The notes under the pieces were generated by a model that ran no database searches, was not told the origin of the DNA, and saw only the letters and a list, made by a program, of their open reading frames with translations. A DNA stretch of 64,000 bases from Seriola aureovittata. Lineage: Eukaryota > Chordata > Actinopteri > Carangiformes > Carangidae. The first letter of the stretch is position 1; each line of letters begins with the position of its first letter. The stretch spans positions 21,123,853-21,187,852 of the forward strand of contig NC_079383.1 in assembly GCF_021018895.1 (NCBI RefSeq), in the 5' to 3' direction. Of the stretch, positions 10,430-21,330 are shown piece after piece. The position numbers and the translations under genes are program-made.

Positions 10430-10800
10430 GGCTCTAGTAACAACAGGTCGGTGAGCCAATCAGAAGAGAGGAGGCTCTGAGCCTCTCCTCTGATTGGCTG
10501 ATTGTTTTCTGAGTGATCCAATAAAAATAAAGCGGATTTCAGGTAAAAACACTCAGAGAAACCAAATCCTGCAAGGTTTGGATGGTGGGTCCAGGTGGGC
10601 GGGGCTTGGTGACTGCTTTGTTGTGACATCACAAAGTTCCAGAAGTCCTGACGGCTGGTTTTAAGGCTCAGTTTCTGAATACAGGCTGTGTGCATTTCTC
10701 TGTGGACTGAGGCTTTGATACTTTCACACTATTAATATAGAAGCTAGAGCTGATCTATAATCACACTACACATGGACAGAGACCTTTAGACTATGTGACA
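10430..10800 (+). mobile_element. Dispersed repeat family D
   Basis: Contains GGTGGGTCCAGGTGGGCGGG, TGACTGCTTTGTTGTGACAT, CACAAAGTTCCAGAAGTCCT and TGAATACAGGCTGTGTGCAT in order, which I recognise as a non-coding repeat common in percomorph genomes. Its left part contains a 47-nt near-palindrome with two inverted CCAAT boxes (10454-10500). Exact ends not determined. Confidence 0.65.
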
Positions 10801-11058
10801 GCTTTAACGCTACATTACATGCTGTGAATCCTGGGCAATTTTAAATCCAGTATGGAAATAGCAGACTTCACCACTAACAATAAAAAACGACAATATAAGA
10901 GGCAGAAATATAAGTGCAGAATATGTCAAAGTTGGATTTCATTTCGTTAAAATCTTAAGGAGTAAAAACTTTAAATGGACAAACATTGGTAAGAATGTAT
11001 TTTTAAAAGAAAAATAAAAAAACCCAGCCTTGAATGAGCAGCATCTCTTTCCTTTCAG
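10801..11058. other. A/T-rich non-coding DNA
   Basis: No gene seen. It ends in a pyrimidine-rich stretch (CATCTCTTTCCTTTCAG) that forms the acceptor of the candidate exon that follows. Confidence 0.5.
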
Positions 11059-11106
11059 TACATTGAACAGAAGATTGCATTCTCGTCAGACTACCAGTGG
11101 AATATG
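11059..11106 (+). CDS. Candidate 48-nt internal exon, unrecognised
   Basis: The stretch is bounded by CTCTTTCCTTTCAG on the left and ATGgtaata on the right, both good vertebrate splice sites. It is exactly 16 codons and open in phase 0, reading YIEQKIAFSSDYQWNM. I do not recognise the protein. If real it would be a symmetric (0,0) exon of a gene whose other exons are far away or outside the window. Random DNA of this length yields such matches, so this is tentative; a lncRNA exon or chance is equally possible. Confidence 0.18.
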
Positions 11107-11900
11107 GTAATAAACAACTAAAATTTTAAAAAACAAAAGCATTATGGATTCAGACTCAAGTAGAGCAATAAAACCAGATGCAAAGAAGATGCTGGAAAAT
11201 ACCATTCAGCCTGACCTAAACAGCTTGGTGAAAAGCCTAAATTGTGCATGTTGGACCTTTCTCAGTTAAGTGTACCCGACTGCCTGAAGAGTCCTTGAGG
11301 CATTCTCTGGCTACAACTACTGATCCAGGTGTGTTCAGGCGCTGTCTTTTTCAGCAATAACAGACAGTCCTTCATATTGAAAGGACAAACAGTGTATCCA
11401 TCTGGTTCTTCACCTTTTGACTCGTCATCCTGCCAAAAATACAGATTTCCGCTGGAGCCCAGCCAAGCATAAAGGGTGACCCCGTCGTACCAGCGTCTCA
11501 CCACATCTACTGGGTTTTTTGTTTTAAATCCGTCCCTTATTTTTCATCATAACCCTCAACTTTTTCTTTCCCCCTGCACAGAATATAATACATTCACACT
11601 GCAGAGGTCAAGGCAGAAGTATATATCTCCGCATCCCGCAGACGGCCAATGTATGAACAAGCCAGGGATCTCACAGGACACTGAGCAGATGGCGAAACCA
11701 CACAGTGTCAGCACTTTCCCCCGGGCAACCTGAGAGACTCGCTATGGTCAAATGAAACACGAGACACAGCAGACACCTTCAAACTCTATTTATATTGCTT
11801 TTTGCAGATGGGCCTTTTGCGTTTGAAGGGGAATGTGAAAACATACTAAAGCGGTCGTCTGCAATAGATTTCCCTCCAATTCCTTAATAAAGAAACAACT
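11107..11900. other. Unique non-coding DNA
   Basis: Short frames on both strands (11262-11504 minus, 11476-11733 plus) show no family resemblance and overlap tail to tail. Nothing else seen. Confidence 0.5.
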
Positions 11901-11904
11901 ATAA

Positions 11905-12075
11905 AAATGCACCAACACTGGAAAGTCGCACCGTATGCTAGCAGCTGGTTATCTTAGCTTAGCATGGAGACTGTAAACTACAGCACGATGTCGCTCTCAT
12001 GTCTGTTTAACCCACACAAAAAGTGTAAACATGAAGTCGTGTCACTTCTATTTCTGCCACAAAGTAAAAGTACTT
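11905..12075 (+). mobile_element. Repeat family A, copy 2 (left half of inverted pair)
   Basis: GCTAGCAGCTGGTTATCTTA followed by GCTTAGCATGGAGACTG is the plus-orientation core of family A. A minus-orientation core lies about 650 nt downstream, so the two copies form a head-to-head inverted pair. Confidence 0.6.
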
Positions 12076-12569
12076 TTATTTTTAACTGAATATCATAATC
12101 ACATTATCACCAGTTTTATTAAAAGATATTTGCATTTGAACATTAGCAAGGTGTGAAAAGAAGGATCCAACTTAATGCTAATTAAGCGTGAGCCAGCTAA
12201 TGTGCTCTTAAAGATTAGCTAGTTGTGGTTTCGTGTGCTGACGAAAATATGAAAAATATATCTTTTAATTTCTAGATTTTATGTGTAAACTTTGAGGCAG
12301 TATGAGAAACCTTATGCTGATATTGATAACACAAGCTAGGTTCATGTTTTTAGCATCTTTCCAGAGGATATGTTGTATTAAAATCTGTTTCACAAGGTTT
12401 TACAGAGCTAGCATAAATGTTTTTAGGTCATTTAAAATAGTATTTCTTTAACAGTTAACACACTACAAGAAAAGTATTTATTTAGCTTTATACCTGACAA
12501 AAAAAAAAAACACCTAAACAAATTACATATAATATGTTAATTACTGAGCTTTAAAAGTGCTGTTGTGCA
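12076..12569. other. A/T-rich spacer between inverted family A copies
   Basis: A/T-rich, no gene seen, with short TAGCTTT, GCTAGC and AAGCTAGG words that may be decayed family A sequence. A poly-A run is at about 12499-12511. Confidence 0.5.
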
Positions 12570-12760
12570 GATTTTGTTACCTCAGCTGTTTCCATTTGGT
12601 CTTTATGCTAAGCTAAGCTAACTAGCTGCTGGCTCCAGCTACATGTTTTCCTTACAGATGTGAGAGTGGTATCAATCTTCTCATCGGACTCTTGGCAAAT
12701 AACGGGAACAAGCGTATTTCCCTAAAATATTAACCTATCTTATTTAGTTTCAGTTCTTTG
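12570..12760 (-). mobile_element. Repeat family A, copy 3 (right half of inverted pair)
   Basis: Reads CTTTATGCTAAGCTAAGCTA, GCTGCTGGCTCCAGCTACAT, then GAGAGTGGTATCAATCTTCT and AAGCGTATTTCCCTAAAATA, the reverse orientation of family A including its terminal part. Best preserved minus copy in the window. Confidence 0.75.
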
Positions 12761-12879
12761 TAATCTGAGGTTTGTATTACAGCAAATGTTTTAAAAAAAG
12801 CTACTGTTACACCTAATAGCATCTAGTGCAAAACAAATGGAGCTCCGAGACGAAACTATACACCCAAGTTGCGTGAGAG

Positions 12880-13330
12880 ATGAGGTTTCAATGGATGATG
12901 TGTGGTCGGCCCAATCAGTGGTGGAACAGTGTAGAGAGGGATTGTCTTCTCACCAGCGCATCGATTGTCTCCGACTCTAATTCCAGCCTGTCTCCAATAT
13001 CCCAGAGAAAGGTGGCCGGCCACTGTCGAGATCCATCACATGCAGCAAATGTATAGTTGGACACGAAACAATTGTTTATTGTTTTTCAGCTTAACTTGCT
13101 TCCTGATGAAGTTCATTGATCTCTAAAGCAATCCATGGTCCCTGGCTCCACATCATTTGTTCCTCTGTTGAAATGATTGGTTTGATCTCAGGGCCAGGCG
13201 TCAGCTGTAATTACTGAGATGGGATTTTCAACTGTCAGCATGATAAATGGCCGTTTGACTTTATTTGTCTCGGCCTGCCATTGGCCCTCGCTGCTACCTG
13301 TCACAGAGGTGTTCTGTTTCCTTTACTCAG
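12880..13330. promoter_or_regulatory. Enhancer-like unique block E with SOX palindrome
   Basis: A long repeat-free block containing a 12-bp palindrome AAACAATTGTTT (13066-13077) followed by ATTGTTTTT (two to three SOX-type ATTGTT/AACAAT cores), a CTGTAATTACTGAG homeodomain core, GATAAATGG and GCCATTGGCCC. No frame of note. One of the most enhancer-like segments in the window. Confidence 0.45.
13066..13077. promoter_or_regulatory. Palindromic SOX-type site
   Basis: AAACAATTGTTT is a perfect 12-bp palindrome joining inverted AACAAT and ATTGTT, with another ATTGTT starting about 3 nt downstream. SOXE/SOXD proteins can bind such paired sites as dimers; occupancy is inferred. Confidence 0.4.
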
Positions 13331-14389
13331 CATCACACACGCACACAGAAACATATTGAACACCTATTCCATCACTTCAACAGAAAATCTTTGGATAATA
13401 GCAGATAATTTTCAGGACAAAATGCCCTCGGTGAGCGAAATGGTTTGACACGGCGACTCTTTGCTTTTCCGGGAGGGACTTTTTGTTTTTTGTTCAGTTT
13501 TTTTCTTTTACTTCTGTCACAAACTTAGTTCACCTAACTTTGCCTCTGCAGTCGTACACACACACACACACACACACACATCACCTGGGCCTCAGTGACC
13601 CCCCCCCCATTTTGTTACAAATCACTATGCTGGCTTGCAGCGGGAATTCACAAGGGGGCGGGATGCTTGCAGGTGCAGAGGTTTTTGTGCATCAATGAAT
13701 ACCGCTCCTGGCCCAGGGCGACCTTAGCCCTTATCCCTGAGAAAGGATCAATTGTGTTTCCAGACTGCATGTGTCAGCTGCTGGAATAGGAACACGATGC
13801 TAATGATAACAGTGAATGCAAGGGGGGTTATTCATAGTGCAGAACAAACTTATGTATTTGTGGTGATGGTAAATACTTGTCTAAATGGAAAAGGACTGCT
13901 GTGAGTGAGAGATGTTGGATGCACCTCTTTAAAAAAAAAAAAAGAAAAGAAAAGAAAAAGGTTGCTGATAGAAATGTTTTCTGAGCAGCCTTTCCACAAC
14001 CACACATGCCCTAGAAAGCACCTTTCACAGCAAACCTATCCATTAGCCGTTAAACAAGCTGTGGAACATTTTGTCTTTCTGAACGTAGCAACACCTCAGA
14101 ATGCATTCGCCCCTCAACAAATCAGAAATTGTAGTTGAAATCATTCATTTGGTCCGTGGACCGCCAAAGAGAAAAAAAAAAAAGAAAGCTGTAGAATCTC
14201 AAGTCGTCAAAACCATAATAGAGTTTTTTTTTTTTTCTTCTTCTGCCCACCTCCTCAGAGCCTTTCATTTCTGCGTGGCAGTGCTCTTTCCAGATCAATT
14301 ATTCCCACTAAAATAAGTAAGAGGAGGCCATGAAATATTAAAGCGGAGGCTGAGCAGGGGTTGAAAGCTTCCCTAACGCGGGGGTGTTG
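13331..14389. other. Non-coding DNA with (AC)n and A-rich tracts
   Basis: (AC)n at 13556-13580, a 9-nt C run near 13600, and an AAAAG-rich tract at about 13931-13960. The part at 14030-14340 is unique and A/T-balanced. Plus-strand frames of 64-77 codons are chance. Confidence 0.5.
13556..13580. repeat. (AC)n microsatellite
   Basis: About 12 uninterrupted AC units. Confidence 0.95.
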
Positions 14390-14695
14390 TATCTGTTTTA
14401 TTTTTCATGACGGTGGAGGGACTGTGGCGCGGAGGAGGCGCTGCAGTCGCTTGGGGCCGTTTCCGTGGTAGCTAATTTAGTCTGCGGCCCCAAAACTACC
14501 AGATGAAGCGCCCATCCAGAGTTGAAGAAGGGCCGGAGCTCACGGCCCGAGCGCCTCCCTCCTCTTCCTCCTCCTCCTCCTCCTCCTGTCTGTCCACTGT
14601 TGCCTATTAACCACAGAGCTACTGTTTATTATTTAAGGCTGCTGCGGCTTCAGCTGCTGACTCAACCTCGGTCCTCGCACACATACAGGACGAAG
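14390..14695 (+). promoter_or_regulatory. CpG-rich block with TATA-like box, possible promoter
   Basis: CpG density rises sharply here (GGCGCGGAGGAGGCGC, TCACGGCCCGAGCG). A (CCT)n pyrimidine tract lies at 14565-14587 and a TATA-like TATTTAAG at 14630-14637. About 59 nt further is an ATG opening a signal-peptide-like frame. This order is what a short TATA promoter would look like. No transcript evidence is available, so the call is inference. Confidence 0.3.
14565..14587. repeat. (CCT)n microsatellite
   Basis: Imperfect then perfect CCT units; in the overlapping frame they encode a proline run. Confidence 0.9.
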
Positions 14696-14815
14696 ATGCG
14701 AGACAGTCTCACGTTTCGCCTCTCAGCGTTGTTAGTGTTTTCCTCGTCTTTCATCTTCTTATTTTATCCGAGCGCCACGGGGACCGGGAGCGCGGCGTCT
14801 TGTTTGGCTGATTGA
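14696..14815 (+). CDS. Short ORF with signal-peptide-like N-terminus, unrecognised
   Basis: ATG in the context CGAAGATGC opens 39 codons and a TGA. Residues 1-8 hold two arginines (MRDSLTFR), followed by a hydrophobic core rich in Leu, Phe, Val and Ser (about residues 9-24), then a small-residue Pro/Ala/Thr/Gly region ending ...GSAASCLAD: the layout of a secretory signal with a possible cleavage near residue 29-34. The frame is also open upstream to 14522, through a proline run. It could be the first exon of a secreted protein, a micropeptide, or chance in GC-rich DNA. I see no strong donor site before the stop. Confidence 0.2.
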   Translation: MRDSLTFRLSALLVFSSSFIFLFYPSATGTGSAASCLAD

Positions 14816-15480
14816 AATGCAGATCAAACTTCCAAAGCAGTCTTAACACCAAGCTTGACAAATATATTACCCACTTTACACTTTTTATTTTGCACGCCAT
14901 CATGCTAAATTAAAGCAGCTTTTTTTTAAAAAAAAAGATTTTTTACCTGCACCATGTTTTTGGAAGTGGCACATTGTGCTTGAAGCCCTCAGCAGCTGAC
15001 ACACTGTATACGGCACTGAGCTGAGCATGTTTATTACCTCGTTTAAAATGTTGCATGAAAAAGTGATGAGCATCACCCTATTCTCAGATCTGTTACCGTT
15101 TGACTGTACAATACCTTCCACAGGTCAGTGTTTTCCCAGGTGCCATGTTTTATGTATTTAACACCCCCCCCCCCCCCTCACTGTACCCCCTTCCCTCTGC
15201 ATAATGGAAATGCGGTATTAGCTCTGTAGCTGTCAAAGAAGCAGATGCTACAGTACCTACAGTACACAGAGTGTGTATTTGTGTCTGGGAAATGGGACAG
15301 CAGTGTATGGGCACATCTCACTGACGGAGCTTCAAAGCTTATTGTTATCACTGTATGCACGCCAAGCATCAGCCTGCTCCAGATCAAACACTACATTTGT
15401 CACTCTAAAGCTGACGTTGAGAGGATAGGATTTTTTCTTTTTTTTTTTTTTTAAATAAATCTACAGAGTACTTTTCAAAC
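14816..15480. other. Non-coding DNA with homopolymers
   Basis: A/T runs at about 14920-14945, poly-C at 15164-15177 and poly-T at 15431-15452. The two 69-codon frames at 15178-15454 lie on opposite strands over the same DNA; not called. Confidence 0.5.
15164..15177. repeat. Poly-C tract
   Basis: Fourteen C. Confidence 0.9.
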
Positions 15481-17500
15481 AGCACGGTTCACAGACTCCC
15501 CTGGAAAATTGTTTGCTGAAATTCAGCAAAGCATCTGCTTCTTATTCTTTATTATAAATAACACAGGTCTCATCGTTTGCTTGAATCATGAGCCGAAGGT
15601 GAGATCAGGTCGCGCAGGACACAGACAGAAAATGAATGTGGGTATCAATACTGTAAGTCTCATTTCTCCACAAGCATTATAATGTCTCTTCTGTATCTAT
15701 TAAGCTCAGCCACTCACGTCTCCTGGTGTTTAGCTATTCAAGTAGTTATGGGGATTCATCTCCGAGATTACAATACAATAAAAGGTGAATGCTTGCACTG
15801 CACCGGAAATACTCCCAGCAAAAAAAAAAAAAAATAGTCCCTGGTTACATCACAGTCTTTGGATTATCCTAAGAAATGGGGACACTGTTTCTGGAAAGAG
15901 ATGTTGCTGTTTTTAGCTTTTAACCGTTTGGAAAAACAAGGGGACACTTCAACACTTGTGAACGAGCCAAAAATAATAATAATTTAGAGCGGATAGTTTT
16001 GGCAGCCGTTATGGTCAAAGTCTGGAGCGGATCCTGACGACGCCCTATTAAAAACGATCTCTGCGTCCCGGTCACTTCAGGTTAGAGTCACTTGTGTTCT
16101 GAGCTGCTCTGGGTGCTGGGATCCCAGAATAACTGGCTGTGGGTCGAGATTAAATGTGAGTTTTCATTGTTGCGGAAACCCGAACCTTCATTGTGTCGGG
16201 GGTTTAAGGCAGAGGATGGATATCTGGAATTAAAACTATCTGCATGACAAGATACCAGAGCTGAGGGAGTAAATGTTTTTGTAGATCACTGCCTCTGCTC
16301 TTCTCTATCGAGAGCGCAGGCAATGCAGCTAACGTTAGCATCCGGCTGTGCGTCAACATCCCTAGCTTCTGATGAACCTGAGGCACAGAGAGTATCTTCA
16401 TTAGTAACCTCTTCCTGTTCTCTTCTATCCTTCCTTTTGTTTGCGCTTGCGAAACATTAAGCTGCTAAATGAATCGTCCATTAGCTGGAGAAAACTAGCT
16501 GGATGCTAAAAGGTTAAGAACAAAACTTCGACAGGGAGCATGCTCATTGGTCAGATTAGGATTTCCCAGCAGGCCTGACTTCATAACTTTTGAGAGGAAA
16601 GTAGAAATGATATTTATCTTTAATAAAACATGCAGTTGTGGAACATTACAATAAGGGAAATAAAAATATAAAAGACTATGAGGCCGGGCGCCTGACAGCG
16701 ACGGGTGCACCAGCTGCAGCTGTGGACAGTAACATCATTGGTACCGTGGTACATTTCAACTTCGTGCTCTCGCTCTGTCCACTGATCCGACACTGTGATC
16801 TGATTACCCACGACACATGTAAAGGAGCACCGACATTTCTACTTTGAGTAATGCCGGGCCCAATCCGTCATGCTAACACCCATTTCCAAAAAAAAAAAAA
16901 AGAAGAAGAAAAAGAAAGCTGTTATGACTTGGCATAACACCTGACTGCTAATGACTGCTCAACAGGTTGTGTCCTGTTTTGAACCCGAGTTTAATTCTAC
17001 AAATCAGAGTTCTTTCGACTTTGTGAAAATTTAATTTGCTGTTATTTCCACTGCAGTGACTTCAGGTGAACTGTTGCAGCGAGCTGTAAACAAACACCCA
17101 AGAGAAAGGTTTGTGGAATACAACATCGAGATCCAGAGCTGAAATCAGCCTACGGAGGGAACAAGGCAATAGCTGTTGCAGAGTGTGAATTACACCAGCA
17201 GCACATGAATATTTAACGTGTGATCAGGAGAGACCTCCATTATGTGAGCTACTGAGCTGTAATGTCATGGCTGATTATGAGAGCAGGAGCGGTTCATGCG
17301 CTGCAGCTGAGCTGAGCTGCGAACGTATGCAAACAGGTAGCTGTCAATTCATGTTTAAATGCATGGCTGCTCAGGTGCAGTTCTCTCCACACACATAAAC
17401 GTGCACGTTCACAAAACAGAAAAGAAAAAAGAAAAGAAAGAAAGATGAATTCCAGATGAATGAGCTTGAAAAACATATTGGAAAAACTTCAAATGTGATT
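15481..17500. other. Unique and decayed non-coding DNA
   Basis: No gene seen. Poly-A at about 15820-15834 and an A-rich (GAA)n tract at 16888-16917. The parts at 15480-15800 and 17100-17330 are unique and contain TAAT and ATTA cores. Opposite-strand frames at 16495-16847 overlap and are rejected. A (AAAGA)n purine tract lies at about 17418-17445. Confidence 0.45.
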
Positions 17501-17539
17501 TTGTTTTGTTTTTTTTCTTTCTTTGCACGAACTTATCCG

Positions 17540-17885
17540 TGGTCAATCCAGCCGTCGCAGAGTGCAGCGCCGTCTCTGCCACTTCCTTTACTTCTCTGCT
17601 AATCTCGGGGGCACTGCTGCAAATTACAATTTAGGATTGATGAATTGTGGCGTCCGTCCACACCGGGTGCTCCTCTGCCCCCAAATCAATTTAAGTGACT
17701 TTCCCTCCGTAGTGAGAATGGACTTTTTGTTAAATGACTTCATGAGAAAAAATTATAGCCATAAATTTGAAGCCAACACCAGCTGTTATGAAGATTTATT
17801 GCCATACTTAATGTTAATATACCACCCCGCCCCGTCATATCACACGCTGAGGCCACTGTAGGTCGGTCAGTGGGGTTTACTGGTT
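17540..17885. promoter_or_regulatory. Enhancer-like unique block F
   Basis: Unique, repeat-free DNA with GCAAATTACAATTTAGG, CCAAATCAATTTAAG and AAATTATAGCCATAAATTTG words. A 112-codon plus frame crosses it (17523-17861), but composition is A/T-rich and even, and the ATG is embedded in pyrimidine-rich flank. Regulatory DNA preferred. Confidence 0.35.
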
Positions 17886-19205
17886 ATCTTTGTTATTTTC
17901 CTCACTCCAGTGTGAAATTAGTTTTGTAAGAAAAGTCAGCGGCTTCTGAGATAATTGCCAGCTGTCGGACTGAAGGTGGATGTGTCCTTGTTCAACACAC
18001 ACGTACTTCAGATTTATTCACAGTCGCCATCTTGATTTTAGGGTGGGTGAAATCGAGTGTTTCATAGCAGAAAAATCGCTAAACTTTCCACTGTTAACTG
18101 AAGTTCCCTGAAAAACCTCTTGTAATAGGTGTAACATTATGTCTTAATACAACAGATGAAATATCATTTCACTCATTTGTCAAATATTTTCTGGTTCCAG
18201 CTTCTCGGAAAAGGATTTGCTGCTTGTTTTTAATCATATACAACACTGAATTCTTTGTGTCATGTGTCATTAGCCTCTGGCAGGTTATGATCAGCTTCTT
18301 TTACTACTTTCTGATGATGCACAAACTAAATGATGAATTTATTAATCAAGAACATGATCAGGAATAGTATCCACAGGCTAACAAGCACCAACACCACCTA
18401 ACAGCATCTTCTTGTTCAGTAATATTTAACGGGAAAGGCGTTGGGCTGTGGCTAAGTCCTGGAAGCAGAATGCTCCGCTGTTGGTCCATATTGAACTCAA
18501 CAAAAGTTGAAGTTGGGGTTTTTTGTGAGAGACCTGGGAGAGGTGAATTGTTTTGTTTGATTTATTTGACAATTTGGGAACTTTTCTATCCAACTTTTTA
18601 ACCATTAAATAAAACCTGAAGAGCTTAAATCGAAAGAGGATAAAAACCAGAAGAAGCTCAGACCGACAGAACACACAAGGGACAAACAGGAACAGCATCA
18701 TCCTAAAAAAACAAGGAAGAAAGAAAGAAAGAAAATCACACATGGTGACACATCTCACAAACAACTGTCGCTGCCAAACTGCAGTTAAATCTGTGAGTCG
18801 CACTGCGCTCGTGCACAATCACACACGAGCTGCAGTAAATTATCTTAAGCTGAAGATAAACTGTGTTTTAAAATCTCCTGCTGTAAACCGACATTTCGTC
18901 ACATCACAACCGTTCGAAAGAAAAGATATTTTTATTAGCGACAGTTAATTAATTTGGTTTGTATCTGTAAAGTCACGCTGCGGCTCGAACATCGAGAACT
19001 GAATATGTCACAGAACCTGCTGAATATTTTTGTGCTCATTGATTTGGATGGAAAGTCAAAGTTATTACTGGATTAGATAAAGTGAAATTACGAGTAAGAG
19101 TAAAAAGAGCTCTCCGGCCGCCTGACCACGAGGCTGCAGGACCTGGGCGGTCGCATGAACGCGAGGATCAATGAGGATTGTTCCTCTCAAACCGAACGCT
19201 GTTCA

Positions 19206-19223
19206 CCCCCCCCCCCCCCCCCC
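19206..19223. repeat. Poly-C tract
   Basis: Eighteen C, followed by GCGCTGCC. Confidence 0.9.
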
Positions 19224-19709
19224 GCGCTGCCACTCCAGTGAGTTTAGTGAAGCAGAGAGACGACGTTTATCAGCGATGTCTCCGGCAGAGATGATGCAGT
19301 TTTAAAGTTGATAACGTATGTGCAGCAGATGGTGACGTGACTTTCAATTACACTTATCTCGCAATCTATGTTTACTGAGCAGCGGTCGAGGACCTGCGAA
19401 AAAGAGGGAAACGGAAAAGAGAAAAATATTCTAACAGTGGAATATACACACATTCCTTTCATGTGTTAGCTTTGCCCAGAGGGCCCAACAGCGAATACTT
19501 TCCAATGAACATTTTCTGCTGACCGGGACACAAAGACAAGTGTTACTGCAGTATCACTTCTTGAGGCTAAACCAGCTTTTATTTTTGTTATTTTCCTTCG
19601 TTTATTTTGTATAGCCTTTAATCACATTTATAGCCTCAAAGGACGTCTACATGCCCCCACACTGAGGGAAAAAAATGAAAGCAATAAATGAAAGCTACAC
19701 CCCCCCCCT

Positions 19710-19722
19710 TGACCTTTGACCC
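19710..19722 (-). promoter_or_regulatory. DR1 nuclear-receptor motif
   Basis: TGACCTTTGACCC; its complement GGGTCAAAGGTCA is a textbook direct repeat spaced by 1 (HNF4, COUP-TF, RXR/PPAR class). Unlike the DR arrays at 45.6 and 56.4 kb it is not in a repeat I recognise. Confidence 0.4.
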
Positions 19723-19739
19723 TCAGTGAGAGGGAGAAA

Positions 19740-20330
19740 AACTCTCATTAAGAAGTTGAAATCAGCAAAACAAAGCGAAAACAATTAGCAAGCTATTCCA
19801 CAGCGGGCTTTAATATCAGCAGTTAGGAAGCACGCTCCTCTTATTGCTTACGAGGCGATGAGGGGGATGTTATTGAGATTTGGTTCAAAAGGGCCGATCC
19901 AAGTGGGCTCTTGTCATTATAAAAACTCAAGACATTTCATCCTGGCACGCCGAGCAGTCAGACGGAGCCAGAAGCAACGGTATGGAAGCCTAATTGAACT
20001 CTCTGTGATTCCCCCTCTCAAGGGCTATTCTCAGCGCTCATTATCTTACCCTTGTCCCCGTAAAAAGACCAGATGAGTTCGCTTTGACTTTGAACCTCCC
20101 TCTCCAAACAGGTCACTCCGGCTCCCTTTGTCCTTTCATCTTCCCTTTGGCTTTTATAAATAAGCGGGTCTGCGTTTCTCTCCAGAGGCGCGGTTGCATC
20201 ACCTCAGACAGCTGCGAGCGGTGGCTCTACTTAGATCCAGGAAAATCTGCCCTAATCACTTTTGTCGTACTCTGTGCTGACTGTGCCAACACACCGGGAG
20301 AAAATATATAGAAGAGTATGAAACTGAATT
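19740..20330. promoter_or_regulatory. Enhancer-like unique block G
   Basis: Long unique block with AACAATTAGCAAGC, CGGGCTTTAATATCAGC, AAGCCTAATTGAAC and GCTCATTATCTTACC. Short plus-strand frames (69-75 codons) butt against each other without splice signals. Confidence 0.35.
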
Positions 20331-20830
20331 TTCTAGGACACCGTTAATTTTCTCTTCTTTACACTTGTCATTTTTCTGCCACCGACTTATTTTCACAGAG
20401 AGGCTTTATGTACAGTGCATCCTCCGCTCTCCATTAAAGTGTCGCCTCTCTTTTATCCTTGCTCACACATGTCTCTGTTTACTTTCTATCAGCGAGGGAT
20501 CACAGTGGTTAATGCCGCCCTGTAGACGGCTTCTCTGTGGCGTAGCCAGTAACACAGCCTCATTCAAAAGCCATCTGGGGTTGTTGCACTTGCTACTTCA
20601 ACACTTGCAAAATTCATGCAGTCCATTCTTCAGTGCACGGCATAACTTTCAGGCATCAAGATGATGAGTGAGTGTGCAAAGCATGTGACTTTGACACAGT
20701 CTGTGGCATGTCTTTAAATCATGAGGGCAATCTTTCTCTACCGTTGAAACGTTCTCTAAACGAATCCTTATCCACTGTGTTGCTGAGAGTTAAATGAATA
20801 TCAGCAACCAGGTGAATATGTGTACAATAT
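20331..20830. other. Unique non-coding DNA
   Basis: A 99-codon plus frame at 20365-20664 reads Cys/Leu/Ser-rich and lacks recognisable domains; no splice sites bound it. Nothing else seen. Confidence 0.45.
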
Positions 20831-20834
20831 TGTA

Positions 20835-21330
20835 TTAGTAATAGTTGATGACAACCAAAACAATAAAGACGTACAGAGAGAAAACAATATGATGCGTTTA
20901 CATGTGATGTAGTCGTATGTATCCGTGTTATGTATCTGCCTTTTGTGAGGGGGTAAAAAGGAAAGTATAGAGGACGTCAATGATGTAATATAAATGTAAT
21001 CGGAGGGAGAATGTCATAAAAATAAAATAATTTTAAAAAGAATAATAGAATAAAAATAATGATATCCTGTCAATGTAAAAAAAAACTAAAGGAATAATAA
21101 TAATAAATCTCACAACAAAAAATATGCTAATATGATTATATAATGCAATAAAATATAAAACTATATCATAATAGTGTGGTTGTGTTATGACAGTATAGTA
21201 TGTGTTATTCATATAATATAACTCTAAACATGTTCTATTATAATAATATATTACGCATTATTATATTACGTAATAATTCTAATTTAACGTCATATTTTCG
21301 TCAAAATATCTCATTCTTGCTTTAACCAAG
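20835..21330. other. Very A/T-rich segment
   Basis: Dominated by AATAAAATAA, TAATAATAA and TATAATATAA words. No ORF, no repeat boundary. It could be an old A/T-rich repeat or a matrix-attachment-like segment; only the composition is certain. Confidence 0.6.

Larger units (their letters stand above)
17886..19735. other. Non-coding DNA, mixed
   Basis: No gene seen. (AAAG)n at about 18715-18733, poly-C at 19206-19223, and a perfect DR1 nuclear-receptor motif at 19710-19722. The 130-codon minus frame at 18426-18818 is Phe/Leu/Lys-rich, covers an AAAG tract and is not credible. Confidence 0.45.

Noticed and set aside
18426..18818. 130-residue minus-strand frame with a hydrophobic Phe/Leu stretch
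   Set aside because: Composition follows A/G-rich plus-strand DNA and an AAAG tract; no signal or domain logic, no splice context.
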